64,000 nucleotides of DNA from Sinohyriopsis cumingii (Eukaryota > Mollusca > Bivalvia > Unionida > Unionidae): assembly GCA_028554795.2 (NCBI GenBank), contig CM068839.1, positions 42,901,117-42,965,116 of the forward strand, given 5' to 3'. Numbering within the stretch: the stretch's first letter is position 1; each line of letters begins with the position of its first letter. Shown here piece by piece: positions 52,625 to 64,000 of this stretch. A model generated the notes under the pieces. It saw nothing but the letters and a program-made list of their open reading frames with translations. It made no database searches and had not been told where the DNA came from. The position numbers and the translations under genes were made by a program.

Positions 52625-54997
52625 TCCTTAACAAGTAGGAGCCTCAGTCGGGTCATAACATTATAGGGACAACAAAAGATTATAGGATAAGAAATGTATA
52701 TGCTTAAGACAAATTGATTGGGTAAAAATGTATAATATTAAACATACAATGCAACACAAACTGATTGTATGTAACGAAATTGGTTGGAGTGTTTATACAC
52801 ACATTATGCTAACATACACACACTTGTTACAACAACAGAAGGTGTAGAATGTAAAAGAAAGGGGATATGTTACGTATATTTGATTGAATTTATATTTTAT
52901 TTAATTTTGTGTTTGATTTGATTTAATTTGATTGTTTGAGGGTTTTGGAGTCTTTTTTATTTTCTTTACATGTCAATGTAATGTAATTTTTTTTACTAGG
53001 AATTTTATATTTTCCAGAAAATTCAGTTTGACCTGAGTTTTTCCTTAGATACCTAATAACAGAAAAAAACAGTTTCGATTTTTTTACTTAGTTCCTTGCT
53101 TTGATTGAGGGTCAAATAAACAACTTTTTCTCGGAGTAAAATGATTAGTTCTTATCAAGGACACACAGGAGCTATGTGTTTTTTACATGTAAATATGAAC
53201 ACGTGGTCCTCTATTTCGCAATTAGGCATTTCCAAAATTGCAAAATACTTAGTGTTAATAGTGATGTTGAGAGAGAGAGATCGAGAGAGAGAGAGAGAGA
53301 TCTTAGAGTCCGGGCTTTTAAACACTTGATGTCGGGCACCATTGACAGCACATTTTTTTAAGCCAAGTTCTCTCGGCATATATCATGACCGTCTTTGCAT
53401 TGACGGTTGGCCATTATTCTTTTGCACACGATTACCGATGAATGTCAAGACCGATGAGGATGGATTAGAGACGCTGACCATCATTCGGTCATTTATGTCT
53501 AATTACTCTACGCACATAGCATTATTTAATTAGTAGTTAAATGGGTACTAGGACCCCTTCGACGCCTTAATGTGTGTCCTGCACGCTTCATAATTGTTCA
53601 AGTCCGGGCGAGGCAAAAGCGGAGAAGGCACAGATTTTATTGCCACAAGTAAATAATGTCGTCTCACACCTGGATCATTTTTAAACGAAACATTTTGTAC
53701 TTGTGGCTGTTTGTTAGTAAATGTTCGCAGAGTATAGCTTGTTATTTTTGTAGATCGGGTCATGTCAAGGTGTGACGTGACGGGTTGTTATGCCATTACT
53801 GTGGTAGGTGTGGGGTGGGGTGCTTCCAATATTTTATTTAAATTATTATAGAAGTCCCATCCAGGCTCGATTTGGTTGGGAGTTAAATTAGTGAAAGACA
53901 GATGTAAAGCTCCCAGTCAGCAGTGCTGACGGTTAAATGAATGAATATACAAAAAAGTGAAATTCAACAAATAACAATTTAATGACAATTCAACAGTCAA
54001 CTGATTAAAATTTCCCAAGTACTCTCCTTCCGCTCGACCCTGTGATAGCCTATTGCATCATTTGATTAGTAGTGAGAGATAGCTTTCCACCTGTCCTTGT
54101 ATCATACTCATCTGTGTATTTTTCTCTCCTATTCATCCAATTCATTCTCCTCTTTCTCCAGACTTTCTCCAAATTCATTCTCCTCTTCGACTTCTCTGTA
54201 CTCCTCCTCTTCCACTTTCTCCTCCTTGACTCCTTTTCTCCTCCTCTTCAACTCTCTATACCGACTAGACTTGTCGACTCCGATTGCTCCGTTAGTCTCA
54301 TTTCCGTCCCCCTCTTTGAGAATCGGGACTTAACTGAACTGGAAATTGTATCCCCCTAAAAGCTTCCTGTGAAAACACAAGTACGGTACAATATTTTCCT
54401 TAGCCCTCTCATCTCACACTACACCCAGCCTATCATCAGATAAGGGCTATTGAATTTCTTCGGTCACGCATTCATTCACATCGAAATACTCATATGTTCT
54501 TGTATGGTAAAACAACTTCGTAATAAAAGAACGGTATCAATTACTTTCCATACATCAATAAATTGCGTCACATCAGTACATATTCCTAATCCCATTATAC
54601 TAACAATATCACAGCAATCAGACGCATTTCATTACATTACAACTCATACAAAGAATACAAATATTCAAATATCCATGCTCTGATATATCCATACATCTTT
54701 ATTAACTAATGTTACACACTTCAACCATTTTCCAAATTCACAATTCAAGCATGTGTAAAATCTTACATATCACATGAATAGATGCAGATGCACTAGTTTA
54801 CTACGAAGTAACCTAATAGCGAATTCCAAAATTAATTCTGACCACAAGCTAACAATCTACATAATTCTCTACATAATATTCAAACTCATTTCTCAAATAC
54901 GCATGTAAATTAAACACTACAAAGGTAATTATACGTATTAAACGATCCTAATAATTAAGGAAATCATACTACACATAATTGCAATTACAAAGCCGTA
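52625..54997. other. Host spacer between the two Polintons
   Basis: AT-rich DNA with a (GA)n tract at about 53271-53300 and a pyrimidine-rich stretch at 54110-54260 that leaves a charged open frame on the minus strand (54129-54330). No recognisable gene, RNA or transposon edge. Confidence 0.4.
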
Positions 54998-55403
54998 AGT
55001 AGTTAAGTGGGTCACTTTAGCGTCAAGGGGAATTAGCATTAAAAAACACCCTGGGTCACTTTGGCGTCAATGGGAAATTTAACATTACGAAAACCCCTGG
55101 GTCACTTTGGCGTCAAGGGAAATTTAACATTACGAAAACCCCTGGGTCGCTTTGGCGTCAATGGGAAATTAACATGGGAATAAATCGTGGGTCTGTTGAG
55201 CGACAAGGGAAATTGAACATGGGAATAAATCGTGGGCCTGTTTAGCGACAAGGGGAATTTAACATGGGAGAAAAAAAGCAATTCTAGGGACAAGGGGAAT
55301 TGAACATGGGATTTTTTTTTTTTTTTTAAAATAAAAAACAAAAGGGGTAGGCAATTAAAAGTCGATCTCTTTTCGAGAAATTGGAGTGGCCCTGAAAAGG
55401 GCC
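54998..55403. repeat. Polinton 2 left terminal repeat with diverged minisatellite
   Basis: Four ~45-bp units of gggtcactttggcgtcaatg plus ggaaatttaacattacgaaa, then three further diverged units containing ttgagcgacaaggg, a T/A run and the aggcaatt...gatctcttttcgagaaa block shared with Polinton 1. The inner part is conserved; the outer repeat units have changed, though they keep the gaaatttaacat core. Confidence 0.85.
55388..55403 (-). terminator. Histone-type 3' stem-loop of Polinton 2 R2
   Basis: GGCCCTTTTCAGGGCC on the minus strand, 20 nt past the R2 stop. The 3' flank is ACTCCA instead of ACCCA, a small decay. Confidence 0.8.
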
Positions 55404-55422
55404 TTTGGATTTATATATGCCC

Positions 55423-55653
55423 TTAACATGAAGGGCATCTGTGACTTCTTCTTGTCCTTAGGCTTCGTCTCACTGTAGGACCGTAAATCAGGACTCTTTT
55501 GAGGCATCCTTGCCTCTCCACGTAAATCCTACGCATCCATAGGTTGCTGGCGGTCCTATGGACAACTGTCCATTCGGATCGGACATACATCGGTATGTCC
55601 GTCCTGAACATCATCGTTGACACAAGGGTGGAAGATTCAACGTCAGTCCACAT
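55423..55653 (-). CDS. Polinton 2 copy of terminal-arm gene R2, 76 aa
   Basis: Full-length frame equal in length to 50335-50565, with about four amino-acid changes (for example D4 for T, M for I near residue 44) and several silent ones. One of the few intact frames of this copy. Confidence 0.65.
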   Translation of the reverse strand: MWTDVESSTLVSTMMFRTDIPMYVRSEWTVVHRTASNLWMRRIYVERQGCLKRVLIYGPTVRRSLRTRRSHRCPSC

Positions 55654-55866
55654 GCTGAGGCGACGAGAACAGGTAAATCAACGCAGTGAACTGCGCTTAT
55701 TTATAGGTAGAGGAAGGATTGAAATGGATTGAGTTCATTCACCAATCCAAACACGCGTTACAAAATTCAGTCAGCTCGCATCCAAGAGAACAGTCTGTGA
55801 CGTCACGTGGTCTATATAGATTCGCTAGTGCCTGTGCGCTGTCAATCCATGCGACAGTGATTCAAC
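55654..55866. promoter_or_regulatory. Polinton 2 bidirectional R1/R2 promoter
   Basis: TGACGTCACGTGG (about 55798-55810) keeps the joined CRE and E-box. TATATAG lies on the R1 side and TATAAATA (reverse) on the R2 side. Confidence 0.7.
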
Positions 55867-56409
55867 ATGACGGAAACTTAGAAAACGATCCATTGGGGTG
55901 CACCAGCAGTCGAGACCACCCAAGGGAACCCGGACTTACTTTCAGAAGAGGTACATTGGGATTTTGTGGATTTTCTTACCTCGCAAGAATTTGTTCCGGA
56001 ACCTTCGTCACCTTCATTACCGCACGTGGAGAATTTTAGACAGAGACAGAAAGAAGAATTGGAGAAATTTATACAACGACAAAAGGAAGCGGAACAAGCT
56101 TTTCTTTTACAGCAACAACAGTAAGAAGAGGTAAGAAAAAAACAAGAAGAAGAAGCAGCAAAGAAACAAGAGGGTGAAAATCAAACGGTCACGGTACTGT
56201 TAGACATTTTAGCGGAGTTAAGAAGTCTGAAACAAATGTATCAGACTTCTTTATCACGACCGAAGAGAATGCGACCTTCCCGAGCTAAACACGCCAACCC
56301 TTTGACTAAGCCTACCGTACCACCCTTAGTGATTTCAACCAAATCATCATCATCAGAAGTAGGCCTCGGCCGTGGCAAAGGCTTAAGGCAGTTAAAGTTG
56401 ATTGCTTAA
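55867..56409 (+). pseudogene. Polinton 2 copy of terminal-arm gene R1
   Basis: Same length and frame as 50115-49573. TAG at codon 5 (55879-55881) replaces the Gln codon of Polinton 1. The shared TAA at 56122-56124 and final TAA at 56407-56409 are kept, the latter 25 nt before a stem-loop. Confidence 0.7.
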
Positions 56410-56434
56410 ACTCACCCCTACACCAAAAACCAAA

Positions 56435-56450
56435 GGCCCTTTTCAGGGCC
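56435..56450 (+). terminator. Histone-type 3' stem-loop of Polinton 2 R1
   Basis: GGCCCTTTTCAGGGCC with CCAAA before and ACCCA after, then CTCGAAAAGAGAT. Identical to the Polinton 1 counterpart. Confidence 0.88.
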
Positions 56451-56618
56451 ACCCACTTCTCTCGAAAAGAGATAGACTTTCAATTGCCAATAACTCAAAC
56501 CGCCCCCCCCCCCCCATTTTACCCCTATATTACGTGTATATGAGTGCGTGAGTGTAGCTTCTTATTTAAAATCAAAACTCAAAGACACTTACCTTTATAT
56601 ACCTAATTTATTCTTTTA

Positions 56619-56819
56619 TCAATAGTTACAATCCAATTCACAATTCACAACGTCTGGACACTCTGAAGACCAATGCCCTTTCTTTTGACAGATATAGCAA
56701 GTATCTTCACTTTTATCTCGAAAAGAAGGAGAGTAGTCCGAAGGCTGGTCTGAAGAAAATTTTCTAATGACCCCTCGCAAAGCTCTGATGAAACGTTCGA
56801 TTTGGCTAGTCTCTTCCAT
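56619..56819 (-). pseudogene. Polinton 2 zinc-knuckle gene, truncated by internal deletion
   Basis: Begins like 48846 and keeps the first knuckle (CYICQKKGHWSSEC). It then jumps to sequence downstream of the Polinton 1 stop, so about 315 bp with the second knuckle and charged tail are lost. Confidence 0.8.
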
Positions 56820-56955
56820 CGTTGTCCTCGGTTTGAGAGTGAAATGAATAGTGAAAGGACAAGACACACACCCTTTTATATACGCTGGTCTGCCATGACT
56901 ATAAATTAGTCTATGGTGTTTAAACTTGAGTCATTTGACGTTTTGCACTCAAGAC

Positions 56956-59900
56956 GAAACGATCCAATTCATTTGAGAAGAAAGAAGAAGAAAGTAAGAG
57001 GCAGAAACGTGATCTATCGCCTCGTACCAGGGCTGACGTCTTGGCACAAATTCATGCCAGTGATTTTAAAGAGGACATGAGTGAACCAGAATCCGAACCC
57101 TCTAAACAAAGTTCACCACCCTCAGTCAACCCTGAAAAGTACTATTCCATTCGAGAGACGGAAAAGCTCTCCTCTAGAAAATTTAGAACCACGGCTTACA
57201 AATACACGGTGAAGTTTAAAGATTTCAAGTCCGAAGTACCGTTAGAGAAAGCAGAAGGGTTCATCACCGGGGTGTGGGATTCTTTACTCACCACACTCAA
57301 GCGACAATGTCAACCCAAAGAAGACGATCGCTTGAGACTTTCCATACAACACGACGGTTTGAAATCCCCTGTTTGGATCGAGTTTAGCAGCCCTGCAGAA
57401 TTGACTGCTTCCAAAGTCATGGACAAGATTCAACACGTACAACAATCCAATGACCAGTTTGACATCACCGATGGAAAAGCCACACTGGACATGACCCACG
57501 TCTCTCCTCCTCAAGGGACTGGACGCAAAAAAGTCTTATTGGTGAATGACCTTCGCAGCACCAAAAAGAGTCTCGTCCGAATTCACAACCCTCAAGACCA
57601 GATGTGATTAGCCAGGGCTATCGTGGTGGGACGAACCTATGCCAACAAGAATGACACGGTAGAATGGAAAAGAGCCTGGAAAACTATTCAACAATCCGAC
57701 CGAGCCAAACAACAAAGTGAAGCAGAACTCCTGTTACAACAAGCCGGACTGTCCAAAGACACACCCTGTGGCATTCCTGAAATGCAAAAATTGCAAGATG
57801 CCCTAGCTCCACGCTACACCTTGAAAGTGCACCCTCAAGAAATGCGTGGGCCTCTGTTGTTTCGAGGGAAAGACTTTAAGGATGGAAAATACATTCATGT
57901 CTATTATCACGATGACCATTTCGATACCATTACCAGTATCACCGGATTCCTGGGATATGTTTATTACTGTGAGAAATGTGACTATGGCTATAAAAATCGA
58001 GAGCAACACAAACATTGCGGATCGAAATGCTCAGGATGTTTGGCCTCTCCACCCTGTCTGAGCGAAGGACCAGTGCATTGTTCAACTTGTCTGCGCACGT
58101 TTGTCAGCCCTACCTGTTAGCAACAACATTTGAAGACGCAAGGTTCACATCAGAAATGTGCTTGTCAACTGCCGAGATTGTGCCCTACGTGTGGACAAGG
58201 CATACGTACCAATAATTCCAAGGCACACGTATGTTCAGGAAAGAAAAAATGTCACATTTGTCACCACATCGTGGACTTGGAACACCAATGCTACGTGCAA
58301 AAATACCAACCCCCACCAGAGAAAGAGGATGGTCACAAGAAGAAAGGCAATTTCATCTTTTTCGATTTCGAATGCATGCAAGAGACCGGTAATCACATTC
58401 CTAATTTCTGCGTGGCTCATCGAGCGTGCGAGAAGTGCATTCAGGAACATATCTTCAGTCATTTCCCTCACTGCAGCAAGATTCATGGAGGACGTGAAAA
58501 AATCTTTCGGGGACCGAACACGCTAGCCGATTTTGCACAATGGGTCTTAGATCCCATCGACAAGACGTGGAGCCAAGAGGACATCGAACGTTACGGAGAT
58601 TGTCATCGTCATGCCACAGTGATGGCTCACAATTTCTCCGGATACGATGGACAGTTTCTATTGAGGTACTATTCGGAACAAGGCACCGAGCGTCCTAAAG
58701 TCACTTTGAACGGAGCCAAAATCATTTTCATGCAAGTGGGACAAGTGCAGTTTAAAGATCCGATGAGTTACTTGGCAATGTCTTTGAGCCGAATGCCTAA
58801 AACGTTTGGAATGACAGAAATGGCTAAAGGGTACTTTCCACACTTTTTCAATACGGAAGCCAATCAACACGCCGTTCTACCCCATTTACCTGAGGCTCAA
58901 TATTACGACCCTGACAATATGCGTACCGAACAACGAGAAGCTTTCTACGCTTGGTACCAGGCTCACGCCTCCGACCCTTTCGACTTTCAGGAAGAAATGT
59001 TAAAGTATTGTCGTTCCGACGTGGACATTTTACGACGTTGCTGTGGAAAATTTCGAGAACTGTTCATGGAACACGGAGGGATCAATCCTTTGAAAGAAGC
59101 TTGCGCCATTGCCAAAGCGTGTTCCTTAGTGTACCGCCAACGATTCATGCCTGAAAACACCGTGGCTGTCATCAGTCCTCAAACGACCAACTATGTCAAA
59201 CGTCAATACTCGGTCAAAGCCCTACGCTGGTTACATTACTTGTGCGACAAGGAAGACAAATGGATTCAGCATGCCCGCAACGGAGGAGGCGAAAAGACCA
59301 TCGGAACGGATTCGGTCGATGGCTGGGACTTAGAAAACCCCAAGATCGTGTACGAGTTTAACGGTTACTTATTTCACGGATGTCCCGTCTGTTACCCTGA
59401 CCGTGGCACTAAAAATCAGTTTTTACAACGAACCATGGAAGACTTGTACCAGGCCACTTGTCAGCGACGCCTAAAGTTAGAACAGGAAGGATACCAAGTG
59501 GTGGAAATGTGGGAACACGAGTACGATCACCGTTTGAAAACCGATCTCGAGTTTAAACGCCTCGTGGAAAGTTACCAGTTCATGGACCCGCTGAACCCGA
59601 GGGATAGTTTGTAAGGAGGAAGGACCAATGCCACCTGTTTGCTGTACCAAGCCGACGAAGAGAAAGGAGAAGAAATCAAATACTTGGACGTGTGTTCGCT
59701 GTATCCCTACGTGTGCAAATATTGTCGCTTTCCTGCAAGGCACCCACAATTGTTCACGGAACACATCGACCTGAAAAACATTCGACAATACGAAGGTCTG
59801 ATCAAGTGCAAAGTCTTGCCTCCCAATAACTTGTACCATCCCGTGCAACCTGACCATTGCCAAGGCAAACTGATGTTTCCTTTGTGCCGTACTTGTGCCG

Positions 59901-60310
59901 AAACGTGCAACCAAGACCAACCTTGTCAGCACACCCAGGAAGAACGGGCCTTGACGGGAACCTGGGTCAGCGTAGAATTGTTCAAAGCTCTGGACATGGG
60001 ATACCAACTGTTAGAAGTGTACGAAATTTGTCACTTTCCCAAGACACAACAATACCACAAGGGTGACCCCATGCAGAAAGGCATTTTCGCCGACTACGTG
60101 GATGCCTTTTTGAAACTGAAACAAGAAGCCAGTGGCTATCCTTCCTGGTGTCACACTCCCGAAGACCAAAAGGCATTCAGAGAGAAATACTGGGCACAAG
60201 AAGGCATCTCTTTAGATCACATCGAGAAAAACGAAGGCAGGCGATCGTTTGCCAAAGTGATGTTAAATTGCTTGTGGGGTAAAATGGCACAAGGAGACAA
60301 ACAATTGTGA
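56956..60310 (+). pseudogene. Polinton 2 PolB, start lost, three stops, 3' truncated
   Basis: One reading frame throughout, without the two one-base deletions of Polinton 1. The first codon is ACG at 56956 instead of ATG. In-frame stops: TGA at 57605-57607 (at the Cys of the DQMC motif), TAG at 58118-58120 (a Tyr codon in Polinton 1), and the shared TAA at 59612-59614. Exo motifs, YLDVCSLYP and LNCLWGKMAQ are present, but the frame ends at 60310 in foreign sequence, so the FDTDS motif and beyond are gone. Confidence 0.92.
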
Positions 60311-60340
60311 ACCATTTTATTGAGCAGCTGCATCGGTTAC
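60292..60340. other. Deletion junction of Polinton 2 with ~48-bp filler
   Basis: PolB matches Polinton 1 up to about 60,291 (equivalent to about 45,385). The match resumes at about 60,341 inside the leader ORF (equivalent to about 38,185). The 48 bp between match neither flank. Roughly 7.2 kb of Polinton 1-type sequence is missing. Confidence 0.85.
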
Positions 60341-60507
60341 CTGCTTCCCAATCCCTCACTGAAATTCTCCTCGAACGGGAACCACGGGAACCTTGTGTCC
60401 AGTGCCAGTGTCAGTCACCACTCCAATAACAACAACAACCCTATTTTGGGCGGAGACACGCCTCTGACGTCCAGTAACCCCTCGGACAGCCACAGAACTC
60501 TGGAATT

Positions 60508-61440
60508 ATGAGTCACCAAAACCAATTTTACTTAACCTTACCCAGTGACAGTTCCATGGAGGTGTTTCCCAAGAACACGTTGTGCTGTTACACGGCCAAA
60601 TTACCTCAGACCATCCCATTAGATCACGAAGCCCATTGGGAAGTGGCTTTAGTAGAAATCATTCACCCGACTCAAGTCCTCAATGTCCTTCCCAATCAAA
60701 ATTTTTTTGATGTGGAAGTTCATGACGAACAATTGCAACAGTACTTGGATACCCATGTCAAATATGACAAGAAAACCCCTGGCACAAAAAATCAAAAGTA
60801 CACCACCTATCACTTGTTCGTTCCCCCAGGCTATTATTTTAGTGGTCAACATTTGGTGAGCACCATAACCTCCAGGTTTAATATCGTTTTTCTGAAAGCT
60901 TTGGAAAGTGTCAAAAAAAGTGTCACCATGGAATACCACAAAGCAGCTCGTCGCTTCTTGATGAAATTTGACGGGAGTAAAATCGTGTCCATTTTATTTT
61001 GTCCTGAATTGTTTGACATGTTGGGCGGAGACATGGACATGAGAAAGGCCATGCTCAAGAAAAACGAATTATGAATCACTTACGACAACGAGTCTTTTAG
61101 CAAGTTATTTCGTGCCCCGGTAGAACTGAACCAAGGACTGAATTTGATGTTTGTGTACTCCGATGTGGTGGAGTACAACGTGGTGGGACACACCTCTGTG
61201 CCGTTACTGCGTGTCATTCCTTTCAAAGTGGATTCTGCCACGACCGCTGACGAGGAAGGTGGAAACACTTACCACGTTCACCGCGAATTTTTACATCCTC
61301 ACTATTTGCATGTCAGTAAGTCTTATTTGGACACGGTCAACATTGCTATAAAAGGAGATCTGGGACAAAATATTCCATTCACCAAAGGAAAAGTCACGGT
61401 GAAACTCCATTTTCGAAAACGGTTCTCTCACGACTCGTAA
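60508..61440 (+). pseudogene. Polinton 2 minor capsid protein with one TGA
   Basis: 310 codons in one frame, nearly identical to 38019-37087. TGA at 61072-61074 sits where Polinton 1 has Arg (CGA to TGA). Confidence 0.92.
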
Positions 61441-61443
61441 GTC

Positions 61444-61869
61444 ATGTATCCAGTGTACCGAGGGGTTGCTCGACAGTGAGGACACGGTTTAGGAGATATG
61501 CAGAAATCGGCCTTTCGTTCGGTGGCCCCGGTGTTGAAACCGATGGTGACACGCGGATTGCACGCCTTGAAAGATGCGGCACTGACACAAGGCAAAGAAT
61601 TTCTCCAAAATGTCATCATCGACAAACAAAATCCTAAAGAAGCCTTCATGAGGGCAGGCAAAAATGTCTTGCTGCAAACGGGCAAAGACCTTTTGGGCCG
61701 ACGAGACACACATATAAATGTCCTGCACGCTACAGAGTCAAGCATTCAGCAAGGACAAGGCAGAAAGAGACGACGAAGAAAACACCCTTTCACCAGACTT
61801 CACACGTCTAAAGCTAGAAAGGCAAAGAAAAGAAGAACCGTTCGAGACTTAGACGTTTTCGATTATTGA
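61444..61869 (+). pseudogene. Polinton 2 pVI/pX-like protein with one TGA
   Basis: MYPVYRGVARQ then TGA at 61477-61479. An ATG at 61498 could restart and gives 123 open codons to 61869. This copy retains the T lost in Polinton 1. Confidence 0.8.
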
Positions 61870-61883
61870 GAAAGAGAAAAAAA

Positions 61884-63165
61884 ATGATGCACCGAGAGTC
61901 TTGCGCCTGTTCCAAGTCGGAACTGGATCTGTTTGCCATGCCCCCGACCATGATGACCATGCAAGAATCCCAGTGGGTGGAATTTCATCCCGTCTCCTCT
62001 TTGACGGATTCCGCTCCCATCGAGTTTGAAATCAAAGGACAACCCGAAGATTACATCGATCTGAATAGCAGTTACCTGTATTTGAAAGTGAAAGTTATCA
62101 AAACGGACAACACCAATCCAGGAGGCGATGCTAGAGTAGCTCCTGTCAACAATTTCATGCATTCCTTCCAGCATGGATACTTACCCATATCGTGCCTACC
62201 TGGAAAATCTCTTGACGTACGGAAAAGAAGCCAAGAATACTCATCTGGATGCTTGCGTGGTATGGAAACCTGACACGGCAGGTGAAGGCACGTTTAGCGA
62301 CATAGTCCTGACAGAAGATGACAATCCTCACAATGTGGGGTTTAACGACCGTCGTAAGAAAATTCTGCAAGGGCGAAGTTTAGAACTGATGGATCGTTTG
62401 CATTTGGACATGTGGTTACAAGAAAAGTATTTGCTGAACGGGGTGGATATCCGTCTGAGACTGAATCGTAGCAGTGCCGCTTTCCATTTGATGGCCCATG
62501 CCAATGAATACAAAACTATCATTCAAGAAGCCCGACTTTACGTGCGTCGTGTGGAAGTGTTACCTAAAGTGGGAAACGACGTCAGTCAGACGTTGAGCAG
62601 AACGACCGCCAAGTATCCGATGTGACGCGTAGAAGTGAAAACGTTCACCATTCTCGCTGAACAGCGATCCATGATCGAAGATCATCTGTTCCAAGGACAG
62701 TTACCCAAACGTTTGATTGTTGGTATCGTCAGGAATTCAGCCTTCAACGGAACCCACGATCAAAATCCTTTTGAGTTTCAACATTACAATGTATCCAAGA
62801 TCGAAGTCAGTCGCGACGGCAAGACCTTGTGTACCCGACCCTTTGAGCCCAACTTTGGTGTCGCGAAGAATTATTTGAGATCGTACTTGTCCCTGTACGA
62901 AGCCACCGGACAATTAGGAACCAACACCAGTCACGGTATTTCGTACGACGAGTATGCAGGAGGCTATGCTTTGTGGGGTTTTGATTTCACTCCAGACCAA
63001 GGCAGCGACGAGGGACATTTCCACCCTGTAAAATCGGGTCAGATTCGTGTGGAACTTCACTTTGCAAATCCACCTCCAGATCACACAGTGAACGTCCTCC
63101 TGTATGCAGAATTTGACAATACCATAGAAATCAACAGTTTGAGAGAAGTCATTCTAGACTATTAG
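61884..63165 (+). pseudogene. Polinton 2 major capsid protein, deletion and TGA
   Basis: Starts at ATG 61884. A ~44-bp deletion near 62,165 shifts the frame; the rest stays open from 62,173 apart from TGA at 62623-62625 (an Arg codon in Polinton 1). It ends with the same C-terminus as Polinton 1. Confidence 0.92.
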
Positions 63166-63170
63166 AAGCC

Positions 63171-63674
63171 ATGGAAGACTGTTATCCCTCTTTACCTAGT
63201 GGAGAAACTTTGGAGATGGAATGTGAGGAGACCGGGGAAGAAGAAGAAGAATCCCAAGACGAAGAAGTTATCATGATGAAGTCAAGATGGCCAGAACAAG
63301 AAGCCCATTTAGTCTCCTGTTTTGCCAAACACTTGGTCGAAAAAATGACGGAATTGATCAAGAAAGAGTGCTATGGATGTCAAAACGATCATCCCAGTCA
63401 AATTCAACACGATAAATGCCTGATGCTGAGTCAAGAAGAAAAATTGAACGAGTATCTGGACGAAGCTTGGAGTCTCATCTCGGACGAAGTCGTGTTGCAT
63501 CAGTGGTATAAAGACTTGCGTGAACATTCTTGTCCACCATTAACCACTCAAGAGGTTCATCGTATCGAAGCTCTTCTGAATCAGAGTGGGGAGACGAAGC
63601 TAAACGCCTTTTACTTGTCAGACATTTTCAAGCAAAAAGTCAGTATCGAATTGGTCACTTATCATTACCTGTGA
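63171..63674 (+). CDS. Polinton 2 copy of the 167-aa conserved protein
   Basis: Intact 167 codons. It keeps the Cys/His cluster with changes (CYGCQNDHPSQIQHDKC), so the second Cys of CCGC is not essential or this copy is drifting. It begins 5 nt after the capsid stop. Confidence 0.8.
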   Translation: MEDCYPSLPSGETLEMECEETGEEEEESQDEEVIMMKSRWPEQEAHLVSCFAKHLVEKMTELIKKECYGCQNDHPSQIQHDKCLMLSQEEKLNEYLDEAWSLISDEVVLHQWYKDLREHSCPPLTTQEVHRIEALLNQSGETKLNAFYLSDIFKQKVSIELVTYHYL

Positions 63675-63695
63675 AGAAGAAAACCACACAAATCA

Positions 63696-64000
63696 ATGGA
63701 TACCTGAGAACTTTATTACCTTTTGAACCACAGTTCGTACACGGCTTCTTGGAATCCTGTCGTCTGTACTAAAGATGAACTCCCTCATCGCAAACCTCAA
63801 GACCATCTAGCTTATGTCATCAACACGGACGACAGTCATCTCCCAGGAACCCACTGGGTAGCGGTTTACTTTCCTCAAGAAGGATGTGTGGAATATTTTG
63901 ATTCGTATGGATTGCCCCCTTTGGAAGACGATATCATCGACTTTATGAGAAGAAATGCTCAGACCACCCGATTCAATAATGTGAATTTACAAGGCACAGA
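63696..64000 (+). pseudogene. Polinton 2 protease, stop at codon 4, cut by the window edge
   Basis: ATG at 63696, then TGA at 63705-63707 replacing a Trp codon. The frame then continues like Polinton 1 with GTHWVAVYF and VEYFDSYG to the end of the window. Confidence 0.85.

Larger units (their letters stand above)
54998..64000 (+). mobile_element. Polinton 2: inverted, internally deleted second element (partial)
   Basis: Close relative of Polinton 1 in the opposite orientation. Gene order R2, R1, zinc-knuckle, PolB, then a jump to the capsid cluster. It lacks the rest of PolB, BIR and accessory genes, ATPase, core proteins and integrase. I place the start at AGTAGTTAAGTGGGTCACTT (54998) by analogy with AGTAGTGAATGG of Polinton 1; the preceding six bases GCCGTA would be its target duplication, but the other end lies outside. 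Many in-frame stops mark it as dead and non-autonomous. Confidence 0.9.

Noticed and set aside
54129..54330. Minus-strand charged open frame (KEEKVEEEEYREVEEENEFGE region) as a host exon
   Set aside because: It arises in a purine-rich tract where stops are rare, has no start, no strong acceptor and no recognisable homologue. An exon is possible but not supported.

Overview
The window is nuclear DNA of an invertebrate animal. AT-rich host sequence holds an intron-rich host gene, several SINE, LINE, DIRS-like and DNA-transposon copies and minisatellites. It also holds two Maverick/Polinton elements (virus-like DNA transposons, the group that includes adintoviruses). The repeats and the phosphorylase-kinase exons suggest a lophotrochozoan, probably a mollusc; that assignment is inference.

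Layout. (1) 1-29,734: nine exons of a phosphorylase b kinase regulatory subunit beta gene (PHKB) on the minus strand, with the start codon at 29,734 and the gene running off the left edge. Its introns hold a 2.2-kb array of ~33-bp repeats, a 65-bp minisatellite interrupted by a SINE, two tRNA-headed SINE families, a pogo-like 2-kb element, a Mutator-like MITE with 9-bp target duplication, and LINE and DIRS-like remnants. (2) 30,340-31,248 and 51,028-51,660: one LINE 3' end, pierced by a small hAT-type element and by Polinton 1. (3) 31,255-51,021: Polinton 1, a complete 19,767-bp element with ~430-bp inverted repeats and a perfect 6-bp target duplication (TGCGTT). (4) 51,660-54,997: host spacer with two more SINEs. 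(5) 54,998 to the end: Polinton 2, in opposite orientation, with an internal deletion of most of the middle genes and cut by the window end.

Polinton 1 encodes, mostly on the minus strand, a protein-primed PolB, a BIR (inhibitor-of-apoptosis) protein, small helical proteins, a possible Bcl-2-like membrane protein, an FtsK/HerA packaging ATPase, two or three basic virion proteins, a DDE integrase with a chromodomain tail, and a tightly packed capsid cluster (penton/minor capsid, pVI-like, major capsid, a 167-aa protein, adenain-like protease). A CCHC zinc-knuckle gene and small terminal genes lie at the ends. PolB, ATPase, the BIR gene, the integrase tail and others carry stops or frameshifts; the major capsid protein, minor capsid protein and protease are open.

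Most striking: the small genes in both terminal arms end in sequences with the exact form of the metazoan replication-dependent histone mRNA 3' end (16-nt stem-loop, ACCCA, then a purine-rich downstream element). There are five in Polinton 1 and two in Polinton 2. Other genes use AATAAA instead. The two outermost stem-loops lie inside the terminal inverted repeats. Three left-arm genes also share a ~28-bp upstream element. This looks like a terminal-gene regulon that could be tied to host S phase.
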